Of a stretch of 64,000 bases of DNA, positions 1 to 9,099 are shown in pieces. Both the position numbers and the translations under genes were made by a program. This DNA comes from CAWKDG01 sp963848355. GTDB lineage: Bacteria > Actinomycetota > Acidimicrobiia > Acidimicrobiales > UBA8190. The DNA lies in contig CAWKDG010000012.1 of the NCBI GenBank assembly GCA_963848355.1, positions 1,116,001 to 1,180,000 on the forward strand, read 5' to 3'. How positions within the stretch are numbered: position 1 is the first letter of the stretch; each line of letters starts with the position of its first letter. The notes beneath the pieces were generated by a model. That model was not told the origin of the DNA. It ran no database searches and was given only the letters and a program-made list of their open reading frames with translations.

Positions 1-760
1 AATTCGCATCGCCGTTGTACTGGTCGAAGAAGCAGTACCAGCCGGGTGAACCGGGATTCACCGTCACCGCCGTAGTGGAGCGATCACCGGACTCGGATTC
101 CAACTCCACCGTGGCGGTGGCGACGGCATCGGCCGCCGCGCAAGGCGTTGCACTCGACGTGGGCCCACAGACGTCGAAGGTCACGCTGCCCGTGGGGGAT
201 CCGGCGGTGGAGTTTCCGGTCAGGACGGCGGTGTCGACGGCGGAGTCACCGTAGGGGATGCTCGAGCTACTGAGCGACGACTTGATCGTCGGGGTGTCGT
301 GCCCGGTGCCACCGTTGGTGACGTCGAAGCACTCGGTACCGGTGTTGTTATCGCTGGCCGCCTTGTACTTCGCGTCGCCGCTGTACCTGTCGAGCAGGCA
401 GAACCAGCCCGTTGCACCGGGGTCGACGGTGACGGTGGCGGTGGAGCGGTGGCGCGCCTCGGTGCTCAGCGTGACGGTGGCCGAGCCCCCGTTCGGGGAC
501 GTGCACGGTGTGGCGGAGGACGTCGGTCCGCACACGGAGAAGGTGACGGTTCCGGTGGGAGAGCCCTTGGCTGCCTTGCCCACGACGGTGGCGGTGTCAT
601 TGACGGTGTCGCCATAAGGAATGCTCGTGCTGCTGAGCGACGACGAGACGGTCGGCTTCGGCTTCTGCGTTCCCTTGGCCCAACCGACGCCGGCCGTGCT
701 TCCCACCACCAGTGCGACCACCAGGGCGGCCGCCGCGCCATATGAAGAGTAACGATGCAT
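1..760 (-). CDS. Secreted Ig-like repeat protein, N-terminal part (runs off left edge)
   Basis: The frame stays open from an ATG at 760 to the window edge, so only the first ~253 residues are present. Residues 1-29 form a signal peptide (basic start, Ala/Val/Leu-rich core, end near GVGWA). Two tandem units of about 110 residues follow, each starting SSLSSxSIPYGD and containing a SPTG(T/S)VTF strand, a CGPTSSATPC pair and a GW(F/Y)C element. This looks like bacterial Ig-like (Big_3-type) repeats with conserved cysteines. A GGGGA ribosome site lies 8 nt before the ATG. Such proteins are usually cell-surface or secreted; the domain fused beyond the edge is unknown. A longer ORF in another frame (843-466) is a shadow. 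Confidence 0.75.
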   Translation of the reverse strand, partial: MHRYSSYGAAAALVVALVVGSTAGVGWAKGTQKPKPTVSSSLSSTSIPYGDTVNDTATVVGKAAKGSPTGTVTFSVCGPTSSATPCTSPNGGSATVTLSTEARHRSTATVTVDPGATGWFCLLDRYSGDAKYKAASDNNTGTECFDVTNGGTGHDTPTIKSSLSSSSIPYGDSAVDTAVLTGNSTAGSPTGSVTFDVCGPTSSATPCAAADAVATATVELESESGDRSTTAVTVNPGSPGWYCFFDQYNGDAN

Positions 761-778
761 AAGTGATTCCCCATTTCG

Positions 779-796
779 GCCGACAGAACTGTCGGC
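779..796. promoter_or_regulatory. Perfect 18-bp palindrome upstream of Ig-repeat gene
   Basis: GCCGACAG-AA-CTGTCGGC has fully matching 8-base arms and ends 19 bp upstream of the start codon at 760. It could be an operator, or a hairpin just before the ribosome site. No regulator is adjacent. The rest of the gap up to 1050 shows no gene. Confidence 0.4.
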
Positions 797-1050
797 ATAG
801 GTACGCGTGCTGAATAGCACGTCATGCACTTCCCGCTTCTCACACGTTACCCGTCGGTGCCACGCTTTAAACCGATCATCGGGTCTTCGCCTCGCGCGTC
901 ACGCGGGTGCGTGAGCGTTCGGGTCGTCACCCTCAGTCCCATTACCCTGGCACCGGCGTTAGTGCCCGCCGTCCGATCGCACGTCGGCGGGTTCGAAGAT
1001 ATCGGAAAGAAATTCCCCGCCCACCGCCCGAAGGCGCCGCCTTTGACGCG

Positions 1051-1347
1051 TCACCTCACGAGGAGGGTCTTGCGTTGGTACTTCACGCCCTGCAGACGAC
1101 GGACGATCTCCTCCACACTGAGGTCGTCACGCTTACGCAGACGCAGGGACAGAGCATCGAGCCGTTCCAACTCGCGACTGCGCAATCGTTCCTGTTCGGC
1201 CCGGGGTCGCAGCCGGAGGGCCCGATTGAACGACGCGTTGGCGGCGCCGGCACTGTCGAGGTCGAGGATCCTGGCCACACCACTGAAAGGCCTGCCCTGG
1301 TCGCGCAGGATGAGGGCCTGGTCGTCACGATCGGTGTCCGTGCTCAT
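1051..1347 (-). CDS. Small helix-turn-helix-like hypothetical protein
   Basis: A 98-residue basic protein with a strong AGGAGG ribosome site about 11 nt before the ATG at 1347. The segment around residues 13-46 (LRDQGRPFSGVARIL, then a second helix with AANASFNRALRL) has the look of a helix-turn-helix. The remainder is an Arg-rich amphipathic helix (RAEQERLRSRELERL) with a short second helical part ending in a basic tail. I do not recognise the family. It stands alone between two gaps of about 300-380 bp, so it is probably monocistronic. DNA binding is inferred from composition only. Confidence 0.5.
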   Translation of the reverse strand: MSTDTDRDDQALILRDQGRPFSGVARILDLDSAGAANASFNRALRLRPRAEQERLRSRELERLDALSLRLRKRDDLSVEEIVRRLQGVKYQRKTLLVR

Positions 1348-1727
1348 CGTTCCTCAGCTCCTCCTGTTACCGGCGGCCTATTTTCCCCGGCGCCAGGCGC
1401 TGGGGCGCGCCGTTTCACGACCATTCGGATGTGTTCAAGAGAGCTCAACAGACGTGACGCGCACGACGATGCGGTCTCAGAAGACGGTGACGACCCGAAG
1501 TGTCTGGTGGACCTGATCCACCGTTCGGTGCTGTCGGCCATGACGTTGCTCTTCTCTCCACGCTCCACCTCTTGCGGGAGACCCGGGCAACCAGCAACGA
1601 CACACGTTCTGCGTGATTTCAGCCGTGCACTGGCATTAAGGGTACCACCTGCGCGGTAGCTGCACCCTGTGTCGATGTCGTTATCTCGATCCCGGCTTCG
1701 ATCTTCCTCCGCCCCACGGCGGGGACG
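1348..1727. other. Intergenic, no gene seen
   Basis: The 380 bp lie between divergently oriented genes. A 6-5-6 dyad (GGTGGA-N5-TCCACC, 1506-1522) is the only structure noticed. Short ORFs here lack family resemblance and ribosome sites. Promoters for both flanking genes are expected within it. Confidence 0.4.
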
Positions 1728-2474
1728 GTGGGGCAGAATCAGGACGTGTCCGCGTCACAACCGACCATTCTGGCGACGAGCATCGGTTTTCAATCCGATG
1801 GTCCCGACATGTGGAACCTGCGGCCCGGCCCGGCGTACTCATTGGCCGCCACGTTGGCGGGAGCGGGCCGGCATCCGAGGCTGTGCATCATCGGCACCGC
1901 GGGAGGCGACAATCCGGCGTGGCTGTCGGCGCTGCACCATGCCTTCTCGAAGCTCGACATGGTCGTGTCCCATCTCGACCTCTTCCCCATGCCCAACGTC
2001 GACGATGTCGAGGGTCACCTGGCCCGGCAGGACGTCGTCTGGGTGAGTGGTGGAAGCACGGCGAACCTGTTGGCCCTCTGGCGACTTCACGGCCTCGACC
2101 GGATCCTGCGCGAGGCGTGGCAGGCGGGGACCGTGCTCATGGGCGTCTCGGCCGGCTCGATCTGCTGGCATGTCGGAGGAACGACCGATTCCTACGGGCT
2201 CCCTTTGCGACCAGTCACCGATGCTCTCGGGTTCCTGCCCTATTCCAACAGCCCGCACCACGATGCCGAGCCCGAGAGGCGACCGCTGATCCATCAGCTC
2301 GTGGGTGACGGAACCCTGCCGGCGGGATACGCCACCGACAACGGTGCCGGGCTCGTCTACCACGGGACCGATCTGCACGAAGCGATCACCGAGACGCCGG
2401 GCGCCCTGGCTTACGAGATCCAGCGCCACGGCGACAGCGTCCGCGAGACGCCGCTCCCCACGCGTGCCCTGTGA
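1728..2474 (+). CDS. Peptidase S51 (dipeptidase E-like) family protein
   Basis: A 248-residue cytoplasmic protein of the class-I glutamine-amidotransferase-like fold. The nucleophile elbow GVSAGS (Ser near residue 141) and the preceding VSGGST segment (near 107-111) are the PepE/S51 signatures. Length fits the family, which includes aspartyl dipeptidases and cyanophycinase-like enzymes. The N-terminal region is PTILATSIGF, so the GTG at 1746 could be the true start instead of the GTG at 1728; neither has a convincing ribosome site. It is convergent with the ABC permease, whose stop directly abuts. The exact substrate cannot be told. Confidence 0.8.
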   Translation: MGQNQDVSASQPTILATSIGFQSDGPDMWNLRPGPAYSLAATLAGAGRHPRLCIIGTAGGDNPAWLSALHHAFSKLDMVVSHLDLFPMPNVDDVEGHLARQDVVWVSGGSTANLLALWRLHGLDRILREAWQAGTVLMGVSAGSICWHVGGTTDSYGLPLRPVTDALGFLPYSNSPHHDAEPERRPLIHQLVGDGTLPAGYATDNGAGLVYHGTDLHEAITETPGALAYEIQRHGDSVRETPLPTRAL

Positions 2475-3271
2475 TCAGGCTCCCTGGCTGATCCTGCTGC
2501 GCAGGGCGGTCAGAGCCAGGGTCATGCTCACGATCCCGATACCGGCGACGGCGGCGAGACCCTCCATCAGGGTCCCGACCCGCCAACCAGCGGTGATGAG
2601 AGACCGCAGGGCGGCCAGGACGTAGGTGACGGGGTTATAGGTGGCGATCGTCGAGAACCAACCGGTGAGGGCCTGCTTGGGAACGACGGCGTCGCTCAGG
2701 AAGAACAAAGGGAAGAAGACGACGAAGGTGGCATTGACCGCCGCCGGGCTCCCGGTCTTGAGAGCCACGGCGTAGGGGAGACCGGTGAACACCAGCCCCC
2801 AGAGGGCCGACAGCGCCACGAAGGCCAACACTCCCGGTACTCCGGTGGCGAACCGCACCCCCACGGCGAACCCGATCGCCAGTACCGGTATGCACAGGGT
2901 GACGATGACGACGACGTCCGCCGCCATCAGGCCCAGCAGGAGGGCGACCCGACGGATGGGTGTCATGCACAGGCGGTCGAAATACCCACCTTGGATGTCG
3001 GTCACGAGAGTGGGGGCACGTGACATCCCGGTGACGGCGAAGGCGATGGCCATGGGAATGAGGAACGCCTTGTAGCTGAAGCCGGGCGCCCCGCGGGCCA
3101 GGTTCTCCAACGCACCGAGGTTGACCGTGTAGAAGAAGGCGGGGATGATCACGGCCGGGAGCACCGAGGCCGGTTCACGGGGGATCTGGCGCAGCGCCCG
3201 TCCGGCGACGGAGCGGACGTCGCGCAGGAACCCGCTCTCGCGCGCCCTGATCGGCTCCCCGCCACGCGTCC

Positions 3272-3275
<4 letters not shown>
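2475..3275 (-). CDS. ABC-2 type transporter permease (DrrB-like)
   Basis: 266 residues with six predicted membrane segments: one after residue 35, others around 85-110, 115-140, 145-170 and 175-200, and a last one near 240-262. A short hydrophilic stretch with Pro-Asn-Pro-(V)-(T)-like residues (YNPVTYVL) precedes the last part, as in ABC-2 exporters of the DrrB/NodJ type. Its start overlaps the ATPase stop by 4 bp, so the two are translationally coupled. It probably forms the membrane channel of a drug or lipid exporter with the ATPase at 3272-4288. The substrate is unknown. Confidence 0.85.
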
Positions 3276-4288
<1,013 letters not shown>

Positions 4289-4295
4289 ACCAATG

Positions 4296-4310
4296 AGTAT
4301 TCACTATACT
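4296..4310. promoter_or_regulatory. Operator-like dyad between ABC exporter and TetR genes
   Basis: AGTAT-N5-ATACT sits in the 42-bp divergent gap. It overlaps a TATACT -10-like box pointing to the TetR gene and a TATAGT box pointing to the ATPase gene. A TetR dimer bound here would block both promoters, giving autorepression and control of the exporter. This is inferred from position and symmetry. Confidence 0.5.
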
Positions 4311-4330
4311 GGCGGGTCAGGCAACCCCCT

Positions 4331-4954
4331 ATGGCACTCGAACCACTCACCCCGGAACGCCGGCGGCGACAGACCCGGGAGTACCTGCTCCGGGCGGCGG
4401 CACAGGTGTTCGCCGAACGGGGCTTCCACGGCGCCTCCCTCGACCAGGTGGCGGCCGCCGCCGGGTTCACCAAGGGGGCCGTGTACTCGAACTTCAAGAA
4501 CAAGGAGGACCTCTTCCTGGCGCTGCTGGAATCGAATCAGCAGCGCGAGATGGATGCCCTCCATGCCACTCTCGATGGATCCGACGTCCCTTCCATGGAG
4601 CGCCTGCCCGATTTCGTCACCTTGATCCGGGACCAGACGACCGATCTCGGGGACACGTGGAACATCCTGTACCAGGAGTTCGCTCTCTACGCCATGAGAA
4701 ACCCGGCCGCTCGAAAGAAGCTGGCGGAGTTCGACGCCGCGGCCATCGCCAAGGTCGCCGACCTCATCGAAGCGGAACGGACGAGAAACGGGATCACGAC
4801 GCCGGAGCGCGCCGAGGACGTCGCCGCCATCATCGTCGCCCTTTTCCACGGCATGAATCTCATGCGCGGCCTCAAGGTCGAGGGCCTGGACGAGTCGTTC
4901 CTCGAGACGGTCATCACCTTCCTGGCCCGGGCGCTGGTCTCGGTCCCCGAATGA
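4331..4954 (+). CDS. TetR family transcriptional regulator of the ABC exporter
   Basis: 207 residues. The N-terminal HTH is clear (RRRQTREYLLRAAAQVFAERGF, then SLDQVAAAAGFTKGAVYSNFKNKEDLF), followed by an all-helical ligand and dimer domain. The ATG at 4331 is chosen because it directly precedes the HTH; the frame is open far upstream without meaning. It is divergent from the drug-type ABC exporter, which is the likely target. The stop codon lies 7 bp before the next gene, a membrane protein, so the two may be cotranscribed. The ligand is unknown. Confidence 0.88.
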   Translation: MALEPLTPERRRRQTREYLLRAAAQVFAERGFHGASLDQVAAAAGFTKGAVYSNFKNKEDLFLALLESNQQREMDALHATLDGSDVPSMERLPDFVTLIRDQTTDLGDTWNILYQEFALYAMRNPAARKKLAEFDAAAIAKVADLIEAERTRNGITTPERAEDVAAIIVALFHGMNLMRGLKVEGLDESFLETVITFLARALVSVPE

Positions 4955-4961
4955 TCCCGGA

Positions 4962-5519
4962 ATGACCGACCACGACCCGGGACCGTCCCGTCCGGGACCG
5001 GCTCATCGGCGCGGGATCAGGACGCTGGCGTCGACCATCCTGTGGTGGATCGACCCGGAGGAGAATCCCACCGGCCTCGTCTACGGGACCATCGCCGTCG
5101 GAGCCGTCCTCGCCGCCGAGAGCACACGCCGCGACACCTTCGCCGACACCGTCGGCGCCACTGTCCTCATTCTGTGCCTGTACTGGTTGGCCCACAGCTA
5201 CGCCACCATGACCGGTCAGCGCCTGAAGACGCGCCAGGCCCTCTCGTGGCGGGCTCTCGGACGGTCGCTGCTCCACCAGACGGCCATCGTGAAAGGGGCG
5301 GCCCTCCCTATCGCCGTTCTCCTCGTCCTGTGGGCCGCCGGCGTGGCCCTGAGCACGGCCGTCACGGCCGGTCTGTGGACCAGTGCCGTGGCGCTCGCCG
5401 CCTTCGAGTTGGTGGCCGCCGTCCGCAGCCACCTGTCGCGCGTCCAGACCGCCGTTCAGGTCCTTCTCGGCTCGGTCCTCGGCGCCGGCGTCCTTCTCAT
5501 CCGCGTCCTGCTCCACTGA
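4962..5519 (+). CDS. Integral membrane protein of unknown function
   Basis: 185 residues with a hydrophilic N-terminus (about 35 residues) and four or five hydrophobic segments: around 42-52, 67-85, 112-130, 133-152 and 165-183. I do not recognise a domain. It begins 7 bp after the TetR stop and is probably in the same transcript, so it may belong to the same resistance unit. The stop/start junction itself looks duplicated (CCCGAATGA followed by CCCGGAATGA), which may have created the close spacing. Confidence 0.65.
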   Translation: MTDHDPGPSRPGPAHRRGIRTLASTILWWIDPEENPTGLVYGTIAVGAVLAAESTRRDTFADTVGATVLILCLYWLAHSYATMTGQRLKTRQALSWRALGRSLLHQTAIVKGAALPIAVLLVLWAAGVALSTAVTAGLWTSAVALAAFELVAAVRSHLSRVQTAVQVLLGSVLGAGVLLIRVLLH

Positions 5520-5618
5520 CGTCCGGCCGTCTCCTGCGTTTGACCCTGCCACCGGGCACTGCGACGATGCCCACGTGGCGACCCGCCGGCGACGGCCGGG
5601 TCGCGAAAGGGGGACGCC

Positions 5619-6395
5619 GTGACCGTCCGCTATGCGGCCAGGACACCGGAGCAACTGCGCAGTCGGGAGGTCGAGAAGACGTCGGTCGGCGCGTGGTCGA
5701 CCGTCCTGGTGGCACTGTTCGAGACGGACCCCGACGTGCTGGCGTCGGTGCTCCCCCGCCCCCTGGAGCCATCATCGCGGCCGCTGGCCAAAGCCACCTT
5801 CGCCACCGTCGACATCCCCGGCCTGCCCACCTTCGGAGCCGGGAGCTTCTCGGTCCAGTGCACCCATGAGGACACCGTCGGCTACTACTGCCTCGTCATG
5901 CCCATGAGCACCGAGCAGTCGGTCATCGGCGGTCGCGAGACCTTCGGCGAGCCGAAGAAGATCGGCCAGGTCGCCGTCGATGTCGAGGGCGACTCGGTCC
6001 ACGGGACGATGACCAGGATGGGCGTCACCTTCGCCGAGTTCTCCGGCCGCGTCACCGAGACGCTCGAGGTTCCGGCACCCGAGACCCGAACCGACTTCTA
6101 CTTCAAGGCGCTGCCCGCCCCTGACGGCAAGGGCCTCGATGCCGACCCCGCCCTCGTCTACTGCACCCGGGAGGAGACGGTCCGGTGGGTGAAGGCGTGC
6201 GAGGGTGATCTGGTGCTGCGCGACTCGCGGTTCGATCCGGTGGCCGATCTCCCCGTCCGGTCACTCCTGTCGGTGACCTTGGGCGAGCGCAATGCCATCC
6301 AGCGCGGACGCATCCACTCGACGGTGCCGGCCGAATGGGTCATTCCCTTCATCCACCAGCGCTACGACGATCTCTCCCCTCTCGGCGAGGACTGA
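5619..6395 (+). CDS. Acetoacetate decarboxylase family protein
   Basis: 258 residues. The segment GRETFGEPKK (105-114) matches the ADC-family active-site region, where the first Lys of the pair forms the Schiff base (Lys113 here). The full-length beta-rich ADC fold is plausible at this size. The GTG start at 5619 follows a purine-rich AAAGGGGGAC site. It is followed after 11 bp by an SDR and then an amidohydrolase on the same strand, so a catabolic operon is likely. The family includes decarboxylases and other Schiff-base aldolase or dehydratase enzymes, so the substrate need not be acetoacetate. Confidence 0.8.
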   Translation: MTVRYAARTPEQLRSREVEKTSVGAWSTVLVALFETDPDVLASVLPRPLEPSSRPLAKATFATVDIPGLPTFGAGSFSVQCTHEDTVGYYCLVMPMSTEQSVIGGRETFGEPKKIGQVAVDVEGDSVHGTMTRMGVTFAEFSGRVTETLEVPAPETRTDFYFKALPAPDGKGLDADPALVYCTREETVRWVKACEGDLVLRDSRFDPVADLPVRSLLSVTLGERNAIQRGRIHSTVPAEWVIPFIHQRYDDLSPLGED

Positions 6396-6406
6396 GGGGC
6401 GGCGTC

Positions 6407-7276
6407 ATGGACTACACGGGCAAGGTGGCGGTCGTCACGGGCGGGGCCGGCGGGATCGGCCGGGGACTCGTCCACGCCCTTCTGACCCGGGGCGCGCACG
6501 TCGTCGTGGCCGACGTCGAGATCCCCGCCCTGTCGAAGGCCGTCGACGAACTCGCCCGGCGCGGGGCCGTGCGCGGCGTGCGCACCGACGTGGCCGATCC
6601 GGACTCGGTCGTCGCCCTGGCCGACGACGTCTACGGCACCGAAGGTCGCTGCGATCTCCTCTTCGCCAACGCCGGGGTCACCTCCGGAGGTGGTGGCCTG
6701 CCGTGGGAGCAGGAGATCAACGACTGGCGGTGGTGCTTCTCGGTCAACGTCTTCGGCGTGGCCCAGACCGTGCTCACCTTCCTCCCCCGGATGCTCGAAG
6801 CGGGCACCCCCGGCGAGATCATCGCCACCTCGTCCGGTGACGGCGGGGTGGCCCCGGTGCCGTACGCCAGCGTCTACGCCGCGTCCAAGGCCGCCGTCAG
6901 CTGCTTCGTCGAAGCGGTGGCCCACCAGCTCCGCACGGTGGGCGCCCTCATCGGTGCCCACGTCTTCTATCCGGGCGGGGGCCTGCTCGACACCGGCCTG
7001 TGGACCGCGGCGCGCAACCGCCCACCCGCGCTCGAGCGCGTCCGGCCCCGCCCGCCGGCCCCGGGAACCACGTTCGCCGAATTCAAGGCCCAGTTGGAAG
7101 CAGCCGGACTGCCGGCCCAGCTCGTCGACCTCGACTGGCTCGGGACCAAGGTGCTCGAGGACCTCGACGAGGGGCGTTACATCCTGGGCCCCGACGCCGA
7201 CCGGTTCGCGCCGCTGCTCCACGCCCGGGCCGACGCCATCGGCCGCGGCGAACTCCCGCCCACCCTGTTGCACTGA
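6407..7276 (+). CDS. Short-chain dehydrogenase/reductase (SDR)
   Basis: 289 residues with the NAD(P)-binding TGGAGGIG at 11-18, NAG motif (ANAGV) near 87-91, Ser in ATSSGD and the catalytic YxxxK within VYAASKAA. The C-terminal third is longer than in minimal SDRs, with a Pro-rich stretch after the catalytic domain. The start is the ATG at 6407; frames reading from further upstream overlap the ADC gene and are unlikely. It probably oxidises or reduces a hydroxyl or keto intermediate in the pathway shared with its ADC-like and amidohydrolase neighbours. Confidence 0.85.
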   Translation: MDYTGKVAVVTGGAGGIGRGLVHALLTRGAHVVVADVEIPALSKAVDELARRGAVRGVRTDVADPDSVVALADDVYGTEGRCDLLFANAGVTSGGGGLPWEQEINDWRWCFSVNVFGVAQTVLTFLPRMLEAGTPGEIIATSSGDGGVAPVPYASVYAASKAAVSCFVEAVAHQLRTVGALIGAHVFYPGGGLLDTGLWTAARNRPPALERVRPRPPAPGTTFAEFKAQLEAAGLPAQLVDLDWLGTKVLEDLDEGRYILGPDADRFAPLLHARADAIGRGELPPTLLH

Positions 7277-7304
7277 GAGCTTGCCGCACTGAAAGACTGT
7301 CGTC

Positions 7305-8528
7305 ATGGAGCGTCGCTACACCGTCATCTCGGCCGACTCGCACTGCGGGGCCGACGTCCTCGACTACCGGCCCTACCTGGCATCGAGGTTCCACGACGAG
7401 TTCGACGCCTGGGCGGCCACGTACGAGGTCCCCTTCGCCGATCTACTCGCCCCCATCCGGTACCGCAACTGGGACTCCGACCGGCGCCTGGCCGAGCACG
7501 AGAGCGACGGGATCGTGGCCGAGGTCCTCTTCCCCAACACCGTCCCCCCCTTCTTCGAGGAGGGGAACCTCGTCGCCCTCCCACCCGGCGAGGCCGATTA
7601 CGAGCGGCGGTGGGCCGGAGTCCAGGCCCACAACCGTTGGGTGGCCGATTTCTGTGCCGCCGCTGCGGGACGCCGGGCCGGCGTCGTCCAGGTCTTCGTC
7701 AACCGCCTCGAGGACGCGCTGGCCGAGATCTCCTGGGCGGCCGAACACGTCGAGCTCTTCGGAGGGATCCTCCTGCCGTCGATCCCGCCGGGGTCACCCC
7801 TCCCCCCGCTGTACGACCCCCATTACGACCCGCTCTGGCGGCTGTGCGAAGAGGTCGGTGCCGTCATCAACATCCACGCCGGGTCCGGTCTCCCCGACTA
7901 CGGCGAGCTCGAGATCGCCCGGGCCATCATGCTGGTCGAGGTGCCGTGGTTCAGTCACCGCCCTCTCTGGCATCTGATCTTCGGCGGCGTCTTCGAGCGC
8001 TTCCCGTCCCTCAAGGTCGCCCTCACCGAACAGGGCGTGGCCTGGCTCCCACGCGGGCTGGAGACGCTCGACTGGTTCTACGGCCGGATGGCGGGCGGAG
8101 GGGCGGCCGAGGCCGTCTTCTTCGGGGCCGCCGCCAAGGGCATGACGATGAAGCCCTCGGAGTACTTCGCCCGCAACGTCTGGCTCGGCGCCTCCTACCT
8201 CCGGTCGTCGGAGTCCGAGCTCCGCCCCCAGTTCGGTGCCGACCGCGTCATGTGGGGAGACGACTATCCCCACTCCGAGGGGACGTGGCCTTTCAGCCGC
8301 GAGGCCCTGCGCGTCGCCTTCGCCGGCGAGGACCCCGACGTCGTCCAGCATTGCGTCGGGACCAACGCGGCAGCCCTCTACGGCTTCGACATGGACGCCC
8401 TCGCCCCCCTGGCGGCGGCGGTCGGACCCCTCGTCGACGAGATCGCCGAACCCATCACCGCCAGCGCCTACCCCGAGAAATCGACGTCGAACGCCTTCGA
8501 CACCACCCAGGTCCTCAGGTCCTGGTAA
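7305..8528 (+). CDS. Amidohydrolase_2 family metal-dependent hydrolase
   Basis: 407 residues of the TIM-barrel amidohydrolase_2 (ACMSD/gamma-resorcylate decarboxylase-related) family. It has the N-terminal ISADSHCG in place of the usual HxH, the barrel His in NIHAGS, a HLIFGGVFERFPSLK strand and the late catalytic Asp in MWGDDYPHSEGTWP. It resembles the protein at 14118-15395, which shares DYRPYL(A/E)SRFH near the N-terminus. Third gene of the ADC-SDR run, 28 bp after the SDR stop. Hydrolysis or non-oxidative decarboxylation are both possible; no substrate can be assigned. Confidence 0.82.
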   Translation: MERRYTVISADSHCGADVLDYRPYLASRFHDEFDAWAATYEVPFADLLAPIRYRNWDSDRRLAEHESDGIVAEVLFPNTVPPFFEEGNLVALPPGEADYERRWAGVQAHNRWVADFCAAAAGRRAGVVQVFVNRLEDALAEISWAAEHVELFGGILLPSIPPGSPLPPLYDPHYDPLWRLCEEVGAVINIHAGSGLPDYGELEIARAIMLVEVPWFSHRPLWHLIFGGVFERFPSLKVALTEQGVAWLPRGLETLDWFYGRMAGGGAAEAVFFGAAAKGMTMKPSEYFARNVWLGASYLRSSESELRPQFGADRVMWGDDYPHSEGTWPFSREALRVAFAGEDPDVVQHCVGTNAAALYGFDMDALAPLAAAVGPLVDEIAEPITASAYPEKSTSNAFDTTQVLRSW

Positions 8529-8539
8529 CGGCTGCCCCC

Positions 8540-8998
8540 TCAGCCGTACTGCCAGCGCCGGGCCGGCTCGGATCCAGCCGGCCACTCCATGCACTGGACG
8601 TCGAACCAGATGGGGAGAAGGTGCTTCACGTAGAAGGCGTGGACGGTGAGGGTGGGCCCGGCCGCGAGGTCGTCGTACTCCTTGATGCGTAGCCGGGCAT
8701 CGGTCTCCTGGAACCGTCGGCACTGGGCGAGGATGGAATCGACCTCCTGGCGGGTCTCCATCAGGAGACCGAGGTGGTCGTATCCGGGTGACGACATCGG
8801 CTCGTCGCCTTCGGCCAGCAGGATGAACTGGCCGTCGTCGGGGAGCAGGAGATGACAGGACTGCCCGACCACGTCGGTGTCCAGGGCGTCCCAGCCGAGG
8901 ACGTCGCAGTAGAAGGCGTCGACGTCGGCACGGAACTCCTTGGTCAGCGTTCCCCGGGGGAACGACAGTTCCATGTGGTTGAACCGCATCCTGGCCAT
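8540..8998 (-). CDS. VOC (glyoxalase/bleomycin resistance) superfamily protein
   Basis: 152 residues. The N-terminal RFNHMELSFPRGTLTKEFRADVDAFYCDVLGWDAL and the middle YDHLGLLM have the beta-alpha-beta-beta-beta look of vicinal oxygen chelate modules. Candidate metal ligands are the His of FNHMELS and of YDHLGL. It is convergent with the amidohydrolase, with only 11 bp between stops. It could be a dioxygenase, isomerase or binding protein. Family assignment is firm at the fold level only. Confidence 0.7.
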   Translation of the reverse strand: MARMRFNHMELSFPRGTLTKEFRADVDAFYCDVLGWDALDTDVVGQSCHLLLPDDGQFILLAEGDEPMSSPGYDHLGLLMETRQEVDSILAQCRRFQETDARLRIKEYDDLAAGPTLTVHAFYVKHLLPIWFDVQCMEWPAGSEPARRWQYG

Positions 8999-9099
8999 CG
9001 CGTCCTCGCTCTCCCGCCGACGGCGCCCCGCTCCGTCACGGCCCCGCCGGCCGTGACCTTTCTAGCGCCGTTCGGGCTCCGGCGTCCCGGACGGCGCGG

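Noticed and set aside
466..843. 125-residue minus-strand ORF starting at 843
   Set aside because: It reads the Ig-repeat gene in the wrong frame; the frame from ATG 760 has a signal peptide and Ig-like repeats.
1344..1568. 74-residue minus-strand ORF in the 1348-1727 gap
   Set aside because: No ribosome site, no motif, low-complexity Arg/Pro/Ser composition.
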